The notes below the pieces were generated by a model, which was given only the letters and a program-made list of their open reading frames with translations, was not told the DNA's origin and ran no database searches. The translations under genes were made by a program, and so were the position numbers. Shown here in pieces: positions 9,320 through 19,270 of a stretch of DNA of 64,000 nucleotides. Position 1 is the first letter of the stretch, and each line of letters opens with the position of its first letter. This stretch comes from Actinacidiphila glaucinigra (GTDB lineage: Bacteria; Actinomycetota; Actinomycetes; Streptomycetales; Streptomycetaceae), in the NCBI RefSeq assembly GCF_900188405.1, contig NZ_FZOF01000018.1, positions 64,750-128,749 of the forward strand. Reading direction: 5' to 3'.

Positions 9320-10894
9320 ATGGCGGACCCCGCCACCGCGCCGCCGGCCGTGGCCGAGGCGACCGGGATCGGCAAGCGCTTCGGCGCCACCGTGGCGCTG
9401 CGCGACGCGGGCATCTCGGTCGCCCCGGGCGAGTCGCACGCCCTCGTGGGCCGCAACGGCGCCGGCAAGTCCACCCTCGTCGGCATCCTCACCGGCCTCC
9501 AGCAGCCCGACACCGGCACCCTGCGCTTCTCGGGCGAGCCGGCGCCCTCCGTCGGCGACACCGACGCCTGGCGCTCCCGGGTCGCCTGTGTCTACCAGCG
9601 CTCCACCGTCATCGGCGACCTCTCCGTCGCCGAGAACCTGTTCCTCAACCGGCAGAGCCCCGGCGCGCTGCGCCCCATCCGGTGGACGGCACTGCGCCGC
9701 CGCGCGTCGGAACTGCTGGGCGAGTACGGGGTCGACATCGACCCCGCCGCGCGTGCCCGGGACCTCACCGTGGAACAGCGGCAGTTCGTCGAGATCGCGC
9801 GCGCCCTCTCCTTCGGCGCGCGCTTCATCATCCTCGACGAGCCCACCGCCCGGCTCGACGCCCGCGGCATCGCCCGGCTCTTCGACAAGCTCCGCGACCT
9901 GCAGCGGCAGGGCGTGGCCTTCCTCTTCATCTCGCACCACCTGCAGGAGGTCTACGACCTCTGCACCACCGTCACCGTCTACCGGGACGCCCGACACATC
10001 GTCACCGCGCCCGTGGCCGACCTGGACCACGACGCCCTGGTCGAGGCGATGACCGGGGAGAGCGCCGCCGCGCCCGCGGCGGGCGCCGCCCCTGCGACCG
10101 GCCGGGCAACGGCCGCCACGGGCGCGCCGCTGCTGGACGTGACCGGCCTGACCCTGCGCGACGCCTACGCCGACGTCTCCCTGGAGGTCCGCGCGGGCGA
10201 GGTCGTCGGCCTCGCGGGGGCCACCGCCAGCGGCAACGTCCGGCTGGCGGAGACCCTCGCGGGGCTGCACCGCGCCGACACCGGGCGGATCGCCGTCGCC
10301 GGGCGGGAGGTCCGCGCGTCCGGGGTCCCCGCCGCGCTGGCCGCCGGGGTGGGCCTGGTCCCCGAGGACCGCCACCACCAGGGCCTGGTCGGCTCGCGCA
10401 GTGTGGCCGAGAACGCCACCCTCACCGTCACCGACCAGCTCGGGCCGTACGGCACCGTACTGCCCTCGCGGACGCGTGAGTTCGCCGAGCGCATGATCAA
10501 GGACCTGGACATCAGGACTCCGGGCGCGGGGACCCCCGTCTCCGCGCTCTCCGGCGGCAACCAGCAGAAGGTCGTGGTCGCCCGCGCCCTCGCCACCGAC
10601 CCGCACGTACTCGTCGCCGTGCGCCCCACCAACGGGGTGGACGTGCGCTCCAAGGAGTTCCTGCTGGGCAGGATCCGCAAGGTCGCCGACGACGGGCGGG
10701 CGGCGCTGGTCGTCTCCGACGAACTGGACGACCTCAGGGCGTGCGACCGGATCGTGGCCATGTTCCACGGCCGGGTGGTCGCGGAGTTCGGCCGGGGCTG
10801 GCGCGACGAGGACCTGGTCGCCGCCATGGAGGGCGTGGCCGCCCGTCCCGCGCAGGAGCGGGACACCGAGCAGGGAGAGGAACAGGAAGGGTAG
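9320..10894 (+). CDS. Sugar ABC transporter ATP-binding protein (RbsA/MglA type, two nucleotide-binding domains)
   Basis: 524 residues with two ABC domains. Domain 1 has Walker A GRNGAGKST (residues 44-52), a variant signature LTVEQRQFVEIARAL and an intact Walker B FIILDEPTA. Domain 2 has a broken Walker A (GATASGNVR), an intact signature LSGGNQQKVVVARAL, and an altered Walker B (VLVAVRPTNGVDV, lacking the usual Asp-Glu). So only one composite ATPase site, domain 1 Walker motifs with the domain 2 signature, looks canonical. This asymmetry is typical of CUT2 importers, but loss of the Walker B acids in domain 2 goes further than usual. It lies between the binding protein and permease genes. 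Confidence 0.9.
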   Translation: MADPATAPPAVAEATGIGKRFGATVALRDAGISVAPGESHALVGRNGAGKSTLVGILTGLQQPDTGTLRFSGEPAPSVGDTDAWRSRVACVYQRSTVIGDLSVAENLFLNRQSPGALRPIRWTALRRRASELLGEYGVDIDPAARARDLTVEQRQFVEIARALSFGARFIILDEPTARLDARGIARLFDKLRDLQRQGVAFLFISHHLQEVYDLCTTVTVYRDARHIVTAPVADLDHDALVEAMTGESAAAPAAGAAPATGRATAATGAPLLDVTGLTLRDAYADVSLEVRAGEVVGLAGATASGNVRLAETLAGLHRADTGRIAVAGREVRASGVPAALAAGVGLVPEDRHHQGLVGSRSVAENATLTVTDQLGPYGTVLPSRTREFAERMIKDLDIRTPGAGTPVSALSGGNQQKVVVARALATDPHVLVAVRPTNGVDVRSKEFLLGRIRKVADDGRAALVVSDELDDLRACDRIVAMFHGRVVAEFGRGWRDEDLVAAMEGVAARPAQERDTEQGEEQEG

Positions 10895-10896
10895 CC

Positions 10897-11940
10897 ATGT
10901 CCACCACCACTGACGTCACCGAGCCGGTGCCCGCCGCCGAGGCGGCCGCGGCCGGGACGCCGCGCCGCGTACCGGGCGGGCTCGCCCGATTCCGCGAACT
11001 GTCCCTCGTCCCCGCGATCCTGGTGCTGGGCGTCATCGGCTTCATCGTCTCGCCGGCCTTCCTCACCTCCGACAACCTCATCGGCGTCGCCCAGCAGTCC
11101 ACCGAACTCAGCCTGCTCGTACTGGCCCAGGCGCTGATCCTCATCGCGGGACGGATGGACCTGTCGCTGGAGTCCACCATCGGCGTCGCGCCCGTCATCG
11201 CCGTCTGGCTCGTGCTGCCCGCCGCGGGCGGCCGCTTCACCGGCCTGGAACTGCTGCCGGTCTGGACGGCGATACCGGTGTGCCTGCTGGTGGGCGCGGT
11301 CATCGGCGCCGTCAACGGCTTCTTCATCCTCAAGCTGCGGCTGAACGGCTTCATCGTCACCCTAGGCGCGCTCACCATGCTGCGCGGGCTGCAGATCGCC
11401 ATCTCCGAGGGCCGTTCCATCGTCGAGCTGCCCGCCTCGTTCACCTACCTCGGGCACGCCTCCTGGGCCGGGGTGCCCGCCGCGATCTGGGTCTGCGCCC
11501 TGCTCTTCGCGGTCGGCGGCTGCGCGCTCGCCTGGCTGCGGCACGGCCGGGCGCTCTACGCGATCGGCGGCAACCCCGAGGCCGCGCGCACCGCCGGCAT
11601 CCGGGTGGACCGGATCACCTGGGTGGTGCTCATCGTGGGCGGCGTGCTCGCCGCCTTCGCGGGCGTGCTCTACAGCGGGCACTACGGCTCGATCTCCGCG
11701 GACCAGGGCAGCGGCTGGATCTTCCAGGTCTTCGCCGCGACCGTGATCGGCGGGGTCAGCCTCAACGGCGGCCGCGGCACGCTCTTCGGGGCGCTCACCG
11801 GCGTCCTGACCCTGCAGCTCGTCGTCAACGTGATGACCCTGGCGGGCGTGCCCCCGCTGTGGAACCAGTTCCTCAACGGGGCCATCATCATCGTCGCCCT
11901 GATCATCTCCCGCTTCGCCTCGGGCGAGAAGCAGGAGTGA
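10897..11940 (+). CDS. Sugar ABC transporter permease (RbsC type)
   Basis: 347 residues from an ATG 2 bp after the ATPase stop, with ribosome site GGAAGG; the frame is open further upstream inside the ATPase gene but without membrane sequence. After a ~35-residue cytoplasmic tail come about 8-10 hydrophobic segments with BPD_transp_2 landmarks: ILIAGRMDLSLESTIG, FIVTLGALTMLRGLQI, AIGGNPEAARTAGI and FAATVIGGVSLNGGRGTLFG. It probably works as a homodimer and completes the CUT2-type importer. Confidence 0.9.
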   Translation: MSTTTDVTEPVPAAEAAAAGTPRRVPGGLARFRELSLVPAILVLGVIGFIVSPAFLTSDNLIGVAQQSTELSLLVLAQALILIAGRMDLSLESTIGVAPVIAVWLVLPAAGGRFTGLELLPVWTAIPVCLLVGAVIGAVNGFFILKLRLNGFIVTLGALTMLRGLQIAISEGRSIVELPASFTYLGHASWAGVPAAIWVCALLFAVGGCALAWLRHGRALYAIGGNPEAARTAGIRVDRITWVVLIVGGVLAAFAGVLYSGHYGSISADQGSGWIFQVFAATVIGGVSLNGGRGTLFGALTGVLTLQLVVNVMTLAGVPPLWNQFLNGAIIIVALIISRFASGEKQE

Positions 11941-11973
11941 GCGGCCGGGGCGGGATCGGCGGGGCCGGCGGGA

Positions 11974-12408
11974 TCAGTAGTAGCCCTCGACCGGGACCCG
12001 GGCCTCGTCGTACAGGGCCGGGCCGTCCTGCGGCACGTGCGGGAAACCGGTCTTGGCCGCGGGCGACTTGAGTCCGGTGAGCTGGTCGGTGGACAGCGCG
12101 TAGACGACGCGGCCCAGCCCCGAGCGCTCGATGGCGCCCGCGCACATCCCGCAGGGCTGGCAGCTGGTGTACATGGTGGTGGCGGCCGCGGTGGCCGGAT
12201 CGAGCTCCCGGGCCGCCCACCGCGCCAGCTTCAGCTCGGGGTGGGCGGTGATGTCGCCGTCGCTGAGGCTGCTGTTGCGGTCCTCGGCGAGCACGGACCC
12301 GTCCGGCCCGGCGAGCAGCGAGCCGAAGGGCGGATTGCCGGAGGCGCGGGCCTCGGCGGCCAGTTCGACCGCCCGGCGCAGCAGCCGGGTCGTCATCTCG
12401 TCGGTCAT
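11974..12408 (-). CDS. Cytidine/deoxycytidylate deaminase-family nucleoside (guanine-type) deaminase
   Basis: 144 residues. Zinc motif HPE at 56-58 (His ligand plus proton-shuttling Glu) and PCGMC at 85-89 (two Cys ligands) define the CDA/TadA/guanine deaminase fold. NPPFGSLLAG near residue 25 matches guanine deaminase and related small-base deaminases better than tRNA-editing TadA. Start at ATG 12408, two bases before the end of the upstream LLM gene. The pairing with an LLM oxidoreductase hints at purine or pteridine turnover, but the substrate is unknown. Confidence 0.82.
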   Translation of the reverse strand: MTDEMTTRLLRRAVELAAEARASGNPPFGSLLAGPDGSVLAEDRNSSLSDGDITAHPELKLARWAARELDPATAAATTMYTSCQPCGMCAGAIERSGLGRVVYALSTDQLTGLKSPAAKTGFPHVPQDGPALYDEARVPVEGYY

Positions 12409-12410
12409 CG

Positions 12411-13256
12411 TCACTCCGTTCGTGAGCGGTGGGCGGCGACCGCCGCGAGCGCCTGCCACGCCGTCTGCGGGCGCAGCGTCTCGCGGGGGTCGCCGTTGAA
12501 GGGGTCGAGGACGACGGTGTCCGCACCGAGCGCCCGCAGCTCCGCGAGGTCGGCGGTGACCTGCTCGAGGGTGCCCTCACCCGCGAGCCGGTCCGGACCC
12601 GTCACCGGTTCCGCCGTGATCCGCAGGGCGATGCGGGGCGCGAGGGCGGGTACGGGCCGGCCCTGCTCGCGTGCCTGGGAGGCGAGCTCGCCGACGGCCT
12701 CGTGCAGCCAGGGCAGGGTGAACCGCAGCGGATGCCAGGCGTCGCCGACGCGGACCGCGCGCCGGCGCCCTGCCGCGCTGTTGCCGCCGATCCACAGCGG
12801 CACGGGGCCGCCTGCGTAGTCGGCGTCGTCCTTCCATGCCTCGCGCAGGGCCGTCAGGTGCTCGTCCGTCAGCGCGCCGCGCCGCTCGAACGGGACGCCC
12901 AGCGCCGCGAACTCCTGCCGCGCCCAGCCCACTCCCACGCCGAGCACCAGCCGGCCGCCGCTGAGCATGTTGAGGTTCGCGGCCATCCGGGCCGTCAGCA
13001 GCGGATGCCGGTACGGCAGGATCAGCACCGTCGTCCCCAGCCGGATCCTGTCGGTGACGCCGGCGAGCCACGACAGGGTGGTGAAGGGCTCGTAGAAGGG
13101 CGCCGGGTACTGCTCCGCCACGTCGGGGGTCACCACGACGTGGTCGGAGACCATCAGCAGGTCGAAGCCCAGCCCCTCCACCGTCCGCGCCCAGTCGCGC
13201 AGCACGCCGGGGTCGGTTCCGGGCCCGAAATTCGGGACGTTCACACCGATTCGCAC
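12411..13256 (-). CDS. LLM-class F420-dependent oxidoreductase
   Basis: 281 residues, typical of the TIGR03619-like F420 subfamily. It opens with MRIGVNVPNFGPGTDPGVL and has GFDLLMVSDHVVV, RIRLGTTVLILPYRHPLL and LSGGRLVLGVGVGWARQEF, the classical luciferase-like monooxygenase strand set, and GALTDEHLTALREAW. It likely reduces or oxidises a small substrate with F420. It ends 2 bp before the deaminase start, so the two are co-transcribed. Divergent from an AsnC-type regulator across 93 bp. Confidence 0.88.
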   Translation of the reverse strand: MRIGVNVPNFGPGTDPGVLRDWARTVEGLGFDLLMVSDHVVVTPDVAEQYPAPFYEPFTTLSWLAGVTDRIRLGTTVLILPYRHPLLTARMAANLNMLSGGRLVLGVGVGWARQEFAALGVPFERRGALTDEHLTALREAWKDDADYAGGPVPLWIGGNSAAGRRRAVRVGDAWHPLRFTLPWLHEAVGELASQAREQGRPVPALAPRIALRITAEPVTGPDRLAGEGTLEQVTADLAELRALGADTVVLDPFNGDPRETLRPQTAWQALAAVAAHRSRTE

Positions 13257-13349
13257 CCCGTCAGGCTATCCAGCCGGCCGCCCCGGCCGGAAGGCGTTCC
13301 TCCCGGTGTGATCGCCGTCCGGCCGTGGATCCGCCGGTATCTTCGCCGC

Positions 13350-13811
13350 ATGGCCGAGAATCTCGACGCGACCGACTGGGCGATCCTCGACGAACTGCAG
13401 CGCGACGGCCGGATCCCCTTCACCGAACTGGCCCGCCGGGTCCGCCTCGGCGCCTCCGCGACCACCGAGCGGGTCCGCCGGCTGGAGACCCTGGGCGTCA
13501 TCACGGGCTACCGCGCCGAGGTCGACCTCGGCAGGGCCGGATACCCGGTGCTCGCGGTCGTCCGCCTGAAGTACCCCGGCAGCCGGCACGAACCCCTGCA
13601 CCGGCTCCTCGGGGAGCGTCCGGAGATCCTGGAGTGCCTGCGCACCACGGGGGAGGAGTGCTACGTGCTGAAGGTCGCCGCCGCGTCCATGGTCCACCTG
13701 GAGCAGGTCATGGACGAGTTGGCGCGGTTCGGGAGCGTCACGACCAGCGTGGTCTACCGGCAGACCCTGCCGTACCGGGGACCGGGCGGCGCTCCGTCCG
13801 GCATGCTGTGA
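13350..13811 (+). CDS. Lrp/AsnC-family transcriptional regulator
   Basis: 153 residues. N-terminal winged HTH: LDATDWAILDELQRDGRIPF, TELARRVRLGASATTERVRR, LETLGVITGYRAEVDL. The C-terminal RAM (AsnC ligand-binding) domain follows, with VLAVVRLKYPG, ILECLRTTGEECYVLKV and a closing SVVYRQTLPYRG strand. These regulators form octamers and sense amino acids or related ligands. The start overlaps nothing; the stop overlaps the next gene start (GTGA). It may regulate the divergent LLM-deaminase pair or itself. Confidence 0.9.
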   Translation: MAENLDATDWAILDELQRDGRIPFTELARRVRLGASATTERVRRLETLGVITGYRAEVDLGRAGYPVLAVVRLKYPGSRHEPLHRLLGERPEILECLRTTGEECYVLKVAAASMVHLEQVMDELARFGSVTTSVVYRQTLPYRGPGGAPSGML

Positions 13812-14191
13812 GCGTGGAGTCTGCGAAGGTCGTCGAAGAGCTGTGGCAGCGGATCCAGGCGCGCGACTGGGCCGGTGCCGGTGAACTGATCGCCGAGGAC
13901 GCCGTGGTGGAGTGGCCCGTGAGCGGTGAGCGCATCGTCGGCAGGGCGAACTTCCTCGCCGTCAACAGCGAGTACCCGGAGGGCTGGTCGGTCCGCGTGC
14001 TCAGGATCGTGGGCGAGGGCGACCAGGCCGTCTCCGAGGTCGAGGTGCCGCACGTGGACCTCGGCCTGTTCCACGCCGCGTCGTTCTGGACCGTCCGCGA
14101 CGGGCGGATCGTCGCCGGCCGCGAGTACTGGACGAGCCCCGGCTCCGACCCCCGTCCGGAGTGGCGCGCCCGCTACGTCGAGCCGATGTAG
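13808..14191 (+). CDS. NTF2/SnoaL-like nuclear transport factor 2 family protein
   Basis: 127 residues if the GTG at 13808, overlapping the regulator stop as GTGA, is used; a second GTG at 13814 is possible. The protein VEELWQRIQARDWAGAGELI, AVVEWPVSGERIVGRANFL, then FWTVRDGRIVAGREYWT is the standard SnoaL/NTF2 cone fold. Members include polyketide cyclases, isomerases and small-ligand binders; there is no clue to the ligand here. Translational coupling with the AsnC regulator suggests a related function. Confidence 0.82.
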   Translation: MSVESAKVVEELWQRIQARDWAGAGELIAEDAVVEWPVSGERIVGRANFLAVNSEYPEGWSVRVLRIVGEGDQAVSEVEVPHVDLGLFHAASFWTVRDGRIVAGREYWTSPGSDPRPEWRARYVEPM

Positions 14192-14200
14192 CGGGCGCGC
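14164..14200. terminator. Perfect 13-bp inverted repeat between convergent genes
   Basis: Arms GCGCGCCCGCTAC (14164-14176) and GTAGCGGGCGCGC (14188-14200) are exactly complementary around an 11-nt loop. The hairpin spans the stop codon of the NTF2-like gene and lies 18 bp before the end of the opposing phospholipase gene. A T-tract is absent. Best read as a bidirectional terminator. Confidence 0.6.
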
Positions 14201-14218
14201 GCCGTTCGCCGGTGCCCG

Positions 14219-16276
14219 TCAGCCGCCGATCGCCGGGTCGCTGGTGCTGTCCCGGCCCGTCTCGACGTGGCCGGCGAGACGGCGCTCGAAGCCGCCGTCG
14301 TGGCCGTCGGTGACGGTCAGGTCGTACCAGCCGTGGGTGCGCTCGGTCCCGGCGACGTGGACCACGCGGGCGCCCGGGCGCAGCCGGTGGGAGGCCGCCT
14401 TGTGCTCGCCGTAGCCGTCCCGGACGGTGAGCGTGACCGTCGAGTGGCCGTGGTTGGCCAGGACCAGGCGCACGGCACCGCTCCTGCCCTCGTGGCGGGC
14501 GCTGACCTCGGTACCCGCCGCCGCGGCCCGGCCGGCGAACCGGCGCAGGAAGCCGTTGGGGCCGTGCACGGTCATGTCGTATTCGCCGTGGGCACCCGCC
14601 GGGACGTCCCAGGTGCCGGTGAGCGAGTGCCCCGACCCGACGGTGTAAGTCCACGGACCGGAGGTGTCGGTCGTGGAGGTGACCAGGAAGCCGGCTCCGG
14701 CCTCGCCGTGGGAGGCGAACTCGATCCGCAGCGTGCCCGCGGCGCTGATCCCGCCGTCCGCGGCGAGGTCGTACGGGACGGGCCGCGCCGGGCGCAGACC
14801 GCGCTCCTGACGGGGCAGCGAGCCCTCGGCGGGAGGGACCGGCGAGTAGTCGGGGTGACGGTCGCCGTCCGGCGGGAGGTAGCCGTCGGTGCGGGGCAGC
14901 CGCGGGGGCCGGCTGTCCTTGTGCCGGAAGTCGAAGGCCGTCGTCAGATCGCCGCAGACGGCGCGGCGCCAGGGGGAGATGTTGGGCTCGGTCACGCCGA
15001 ACCGGCGCTCCATGAACCGGATGACGGAGGTGTGGTCGAAGGTCTGCGAGCAGACGTATCCGCCCCTGCTCCAGGGCGAGACGACGAACATCGGGACGCG
15101 CTGGCCCAGGCCGTACGGGCCCGCCGGGCGCCCGCTGTCGCCGGCGTAGAGGTCGAGGCCGACGTCGACGGTGGACCCGCCCTGCGCGGACGAGCCGGCC
15201 GGGAACGGCGGCACGACGTGGTCGAAGAACCCGTCGTTCTCGTCGTAGGTGATGAACAGCGCGGTCCTGCTCCACACCTCGGGGTCGGAGGTGAGCGCGT
15301 CGAGGACCTGCGAGATGTACCAGGCGCCGTAGTTGGCGGGCCAGTTCGGGTGCTCGGTGAAGGCCTCGGGGGCGACGACCCAGGAGATCTTCGGCAGCTT
15401 CCCGGCCTTGACGTCGGCGCGCAGGATGTCGAAGAAGCCCTCGCCCTTGCGGGCGTCGGTGCCGGTGCGGGCCTTGTCGTACAGCGGGTCGCCGGGCTTG
15501 GCGTTGCGGTACTGGTCGAAGTACAGCAGCGAGTTGTCGCCGTAGTTGCCGCGGTAGGCGTCGTCGATCCAGCCCCAGCCGCCGGCGGCGTCCAGGCCGT
15601 CGCCGACGTCCTGGTAGATCTTCCAGGAGACCCCGGCCTTCTCCAGCCGCTCGGGGTAGGTCGTCCAGGAGTAGCCCTTCTCGTCGTTGCCGAGGACCGG
15701 GCCGCCGCCCTTGCCGTCGTTGCCGGTGTGACCCGTCCACAGGTAGTAGCGGTTCGGGTCGGTGGAGCCCATGAAGGAGCAGTGGTAGGCGTCGCAGACC
15801 GTGAAGGCGTCGGCGAGCGCGTGGTGGAACGGGATGTCCTCACGGGTCAGGTACGCCATGGTCGTGGCGGACTTGGCCGGGATCCACCGGTCGTACCGGC
15901 CCTTGTTGAAGGCGGACTGGGTGTCCTTCCACCCGTGCGGCAGGTCCTCCAGGAAGGCCAGGCCGAGGTCGTCGGCGTCCGGGTGGAAGGGCAGCACCTC
16001 CCTTGTGCCGTCCGACTGGTGCCAGACCGGTTTGCCGCTCGGCAGCGTCACGGGGTGCGGGTCCCCGAACCCCCTGACACCGCGCAAGGTGCCGAGGTAG
16101 TGGTCGAAGGAGCGGTTCTCCTGCATCAGCACCACGATGTGGTCGACGTCCTTGATGGAGCCGGTGCTCCGGTGCGCGGGTATCTCCGCCGCGCGGGCGA
16201 TGCTGGTGGACAGCGCGGTCAGGGCGGCCGTACCGCCCGCCAGTTGCATGAACCTTCTGCGGTCGAGGGCGTTCAT
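14219..16276 (-). CDS. Phosphocholine-specific phospholipase C, Tat-exported
   Basis: 685 residues. The ATG at 16276 precedes a Tat signal MNALDRRRFMQLAGG with a hydrophobic core and an ARA cleavage site; the longer frame upstream has no signal. The phosphoesterase domain (PF04185) shows VDHIVVLMQENRSFDHYLG and later LFITYDENDGFFDHV, catalytic and metal positions of the PLC/acid phosphatase AcpA family. After about residue 480 come two C-terminal bacterial PLC domains (DUF756 type), including GPWTYTVGSGHSLTGTW and GWYDLTVTDGHDGGFERR. It hydrolyses phosphatidylcholine or sphingomyelin outside the cell. Confidence 0.9.
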   Translation of the reverse strand: MNALDRRRFMQLAGGTAALTALSTSIARAAEIPAHRSTGSIKDVDHIVVLMQENRSFDHYLGTLRGVRGFGDPHPVTLPSGKPVWHQSDGTREVLPFHPDADDLGLAFLEDLPHGWKDTQSAFNKGRYDRWIPAKSATTMAYLTREDIPFHHALADAFTVCDAYHCSFMGSTDPNRYYLWTGHTGNDGKGGGPVLGNDEKGYSWTTYPERLEKAGVSWKIYQDVGDGLDAAGGWGWIDDAYRGNYGDNSLLYFDQYRNAKPGDPLYDKARTGTDARKGEGFFDILRADVKAGKLPKISWVVAPEAFTEHPNWPANYGAWYISQVLDALTSDPEVWSRTALFITYDENDGFFDHVVPPFPAGSSAQGGSTVDVGLDLYAGDSGRPAGPYGLGQRVPMFVVSPWSRGGYVCSQTFDHTSVIRFMERRFGVTEPNISPWRRAVCGDLTTAFDFRHKDSRPPRLPRTDGYLPPDGDRHPDYSPVPPAEGSLPRQERGLRPARPVPYDLAADGGISAAGTLRIEFASHGEAGAGFLVTSTTDTSGPWTYTVGSGHSLTGTWDVPAGAHGEYDMTVHGPNGFLRRFAGRAAAAGTEVSARHEGRSGAVRLVLANHGHSTVTLTVRDGYGEHKAASHRLRPGARVVHVAGTERTHGWYDLTVTDGHDGGFERRLAGHVETGRDSTSDPAIGG

Positions 16277-16473
16277 GAGGGGTCTGTCTCCCGGGAGTTG
16301 CGGGGGCCGCCGGATGTGCGGGCGCGTCAGTCTCCTCAACTTGTCCGAACAAGTAGGGGCCAGTGCGCTAACCGTTCGGGAAACCTGCCCCAACCCGGTC
16401 CACGGTCGGCGGCGCCGTGGTCGGGCCCTGCCGTGCCGCCGGGGCATACCGGGAGAGCGTGCACACTGAGCCC

Positions 16474-17232
16474 ATGAACCGTCTCGAACGCTGGGAGCAG
16501 CAGACCCGGGCGCCGCTGCTCGCCCTGGCCGTGGTGTTCGGTGCCGCGTACGCCCTGCCGATCCTCGTGCCCGCGGCGGATTCCGCGCTCATCACCACCG
16601 CGCACTGGACCGAGCGCACCGTCTGGGCCCTGTTCGCCGCCGACTACGCGGTCCGCCTGGGCCTGAGCGAGCGACGCTGGGAGTTCGTCAGGCGGCAGCC
16701 GCTCAGCCTGGCGGTGGTCGTCCTCCCGCTGCTCCAGCCGCTGCGACTGCTGCGGCTGGTGTCCGCCATCTTCCTGGTCGGCCAGCGGGTGCGGACGGCG
16801 GCTCAGGTACGCCTGACGACGTATGTCGTCGGTGCCGTGCTCGGGCTGCTGGCGTTCGGGTCGGTCGCCGTCCTGGAGGCCGAGCGCAACTCCCCGCACG
16901 GCAACATCCGCACCATCGGCGACGCCCTGTGGTGGTCCTTCACCACGATGACGACCGTGGGCTACGGGGACCACGCCCCCACCACGGGCGTCGGCCGGCT
17001 CATCGCCGTCGGGCTGATGCTCTCGGGCATCGCCCTGCTCGGTGTGGTCACCGCCAACATCGCCGCCTGGTTCCTCGCGCGCTTCCAGGAGGACGAGGAG
17101 GAGAACCGGCGTGTCCAGGAGGTCACCGAGGAACTGCTGCGAGAGGTCCGTGAGCTGCGCCGACAGGTCGCCGACCTCACGGAGGCCACGACCGGTGCCC
17201 GCGCCGGGGCGTCCGGACGGGCCGCCGAATAG
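16474..17232 (+). CDS. Potassium channel family protein (ion channel, KcsA/Kv-like)
   Basis: 252 residues. Four or more transmembrane segments precede a pore loop with the K+ selectivity filter TVGYGD at residues 161-166, within WWSFTTMTTVGYGDHAP. An S4-like segment RLGLSERRWEFVRRQPLS plus LLQPLRLLRLVSAIF suggests a voltage-sensor-like architecture. The C terminus is a predicted coiled coil (EDEEENRRVQEVTEELLREV) that could mediate tetramer assembly. Start at ATG 16474; earlier codons contain no hydrophobic sequence. Divergent from phospholipase C. Confidence 0.88.
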   Translation: MNRLERWEQQTRAPLLALAVVFGAAYALPILVPAADSALITTAHWTERTVWALFAADYAVRLGLSERRWEFVRRQPLSLAVVVLPLLQPLRLLRLVSAIFLVGQRVRTAAQVRLTTYVVGAVLGLLAFGSVAVLEAERNSPHGNIRTIGDALWWSFTTMTTVGYGDHAPTTGVGRLIAVGLMLSGIALLGVVTANIAAWFLARFQEDEEENRRVQEVTEELLREVRELRRQVADLTEATTGARAGASGRAAE

Positions 17233-17375
17233 CGCCGGCGGCGCCGTCGCACGGCGCCTGCGCGCCGCCACCCGATAGGGCATCGCGTCCGAACGGATCA
17301 AGGGCACACCGGAATGGGCAAGGTCACAGGTGTGCCCCCTGCTGCTCACCTGCTAACGGGCACTAACCTCTGAGC

Positions 17376-19270
17376 ATGACGGTCCTGCCTGACGACGGGC
17401 TTTCTCTGGCCGCCGAATTCCCGGATGCGACCCACGAGCAGTGGCGGCGCCTCGTAGAGGGCGTCCTGCGCAAGGCGGGCAAGGACGTCTCGGGTCAGGC
17501 GGCGGAGGACGCACTGTCCACCAGCCTCGAAGACGGGCTCACCACGCGCCCGCTGTACACCGCGTCCGACGCGCCCGACGCCTTCGGCGACGGCGTCGGC
17601 CTCCCCGGCTTCGCGCCCTTCACCCGGGGCGGTGCCCCGGCGGGCGGCGTCCTCGGCGGCTGGGACGTACGCCAGCGCCACACGCGGCCCGACGCGGCCC
17701 GCACGAACGAGGCCGTGCTCGCCGATCTCGAGAACGGCGTTACCTCCCTCTGGCTCGTGCTGGGCGACGCCGGGCTCCCGGTGTCCGCGCTCGGCACGGT
17801 CCTGGACGGCGTCTACCTCGACCTCGCCCCGGTCGTGCTCGACCCCGGCGCGGACTTCGAGGCGGCCGGGCAGGCGCTGCTCGCGCTGTACGAGGAGCGC
17901 GGCGTGCCCCGCCGGGCCGCGCGCGGCAACCTCGGCGCCGACCCCCTCGGCCACGCCGCCCGTACCGGTGGTGCGCAGGCCCTCGCGGAGCGCACCGCCG
18001 CCGCCGTGGGACTCGCCCGCCGGGTCCACGAGGGGTATCCGGGACTGCGCGCGCTGACCGTGGACGCCCTGCCGTACCACGAGGCGGGCGGCTCGGCCGC
18101 CGAGGAACTCGGCGCCTCCCTCGCCACCGGCGTGGCCTATCTGCGGGCGCTCACCGAGGCCGGACTGCCGGTCGACGCGGCCTGCGCACAGCTGGAGTTC
18201 CGCTACGCCGCCACCGCCGACCAGTTCCTGACGATCGCCAAGCTGCGCGCCGCGCGCCGGCTGTGGGCCCGTGTCGCCGAGGTGTGCGGCGCGACCGCGA
18301 CCGCGGCGGGGCAGCGCCAGCACGTCGTCACCTCACCGGTGATGATGACCCGCCGCGACCCGTGGGTGAACATGCTGCGCACCACCGTCGCCACGCTCGG
18401 CGCCGGTGTCGGCGGCGCGGACTCCGTCACGGTGCTGCCCTTCGACCACGCGCTGGGCCTGCCCGACGCCTTCGCGCGCCGTATCGCCCGCAACACCTCC
18501 ACCATCCTCATGGAGGAGTCCCACCTCGCGCGGGTCGTCGACCCCGCGGGCGGCTCCTGGTACGTGGAGCGGCTCACCGACGAACTCGCCGGGGCCGCCT
18601 GGGCCTGGTTCCAGGAGCTGGAGCGCGCCGGCGGACAGGCCGCCGCCCTCGCCTCCGGCCTGGTCGCCGACCGTCTTGCCGCTACCTGGGCGAAGCGCAC
18701 ACGGGCACTGGCCAGGCGCCGCGAGCCGATCACCGGCGTCAGCGAGTTCCCGCTGCTGTCCGAGGCGCCCGTCGAACGCGACCCGGCCCCGGCCGCCCCT
18801 TCCGGCGGGCTGCCGAAGGTCCGCCGCGACGAGGCCTACGAGGGCCTGCGCGCCCGCTCGGACGCCCACCTGGCCGCGACCGGGTCCCGCCCGAAGGTCT
18901 TCCTGGCCGCACTCGGTCCCGCCGCCGCGCACACCGGCCGGGCCGGCTTCGCCGCCAACCTCTTCCAGGCAGGCGGCGTCGAGCCCGTCCACGACCCGGT
19001 GACGGTCGACGCCGCGACCGTGGCCGAGGCCTTCGTCCGCAGCGGTGCGCAGGTCGCCTGCCTGTGCTCCAGCGACGCGCTCTACGAGGAGCAGGCCGCG
19101 GATGTCGCCGCGGCCCTGAAGGAGGCGGGCGCGGTCGGGGTGCTCCTGGCCGGCCGCCCCGGTGAGCGCGAGGCCGCCTGGGCGGCGGCCGGTGTCGACG
19201 GCTTCGTCTTCGCGGGCGGCGACGCGGTCGCCGTCCTGACCTCCGTTCTCGACCGGATGGGAGTGGCGTG

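Noticed and set aside
8210..10768. 852-codon minus-strand frame across the sugar importer genes
   Set aside because: Repetitive Gly/Val/Asp text with no motif, opposite two well-defined ABC transporter genes.
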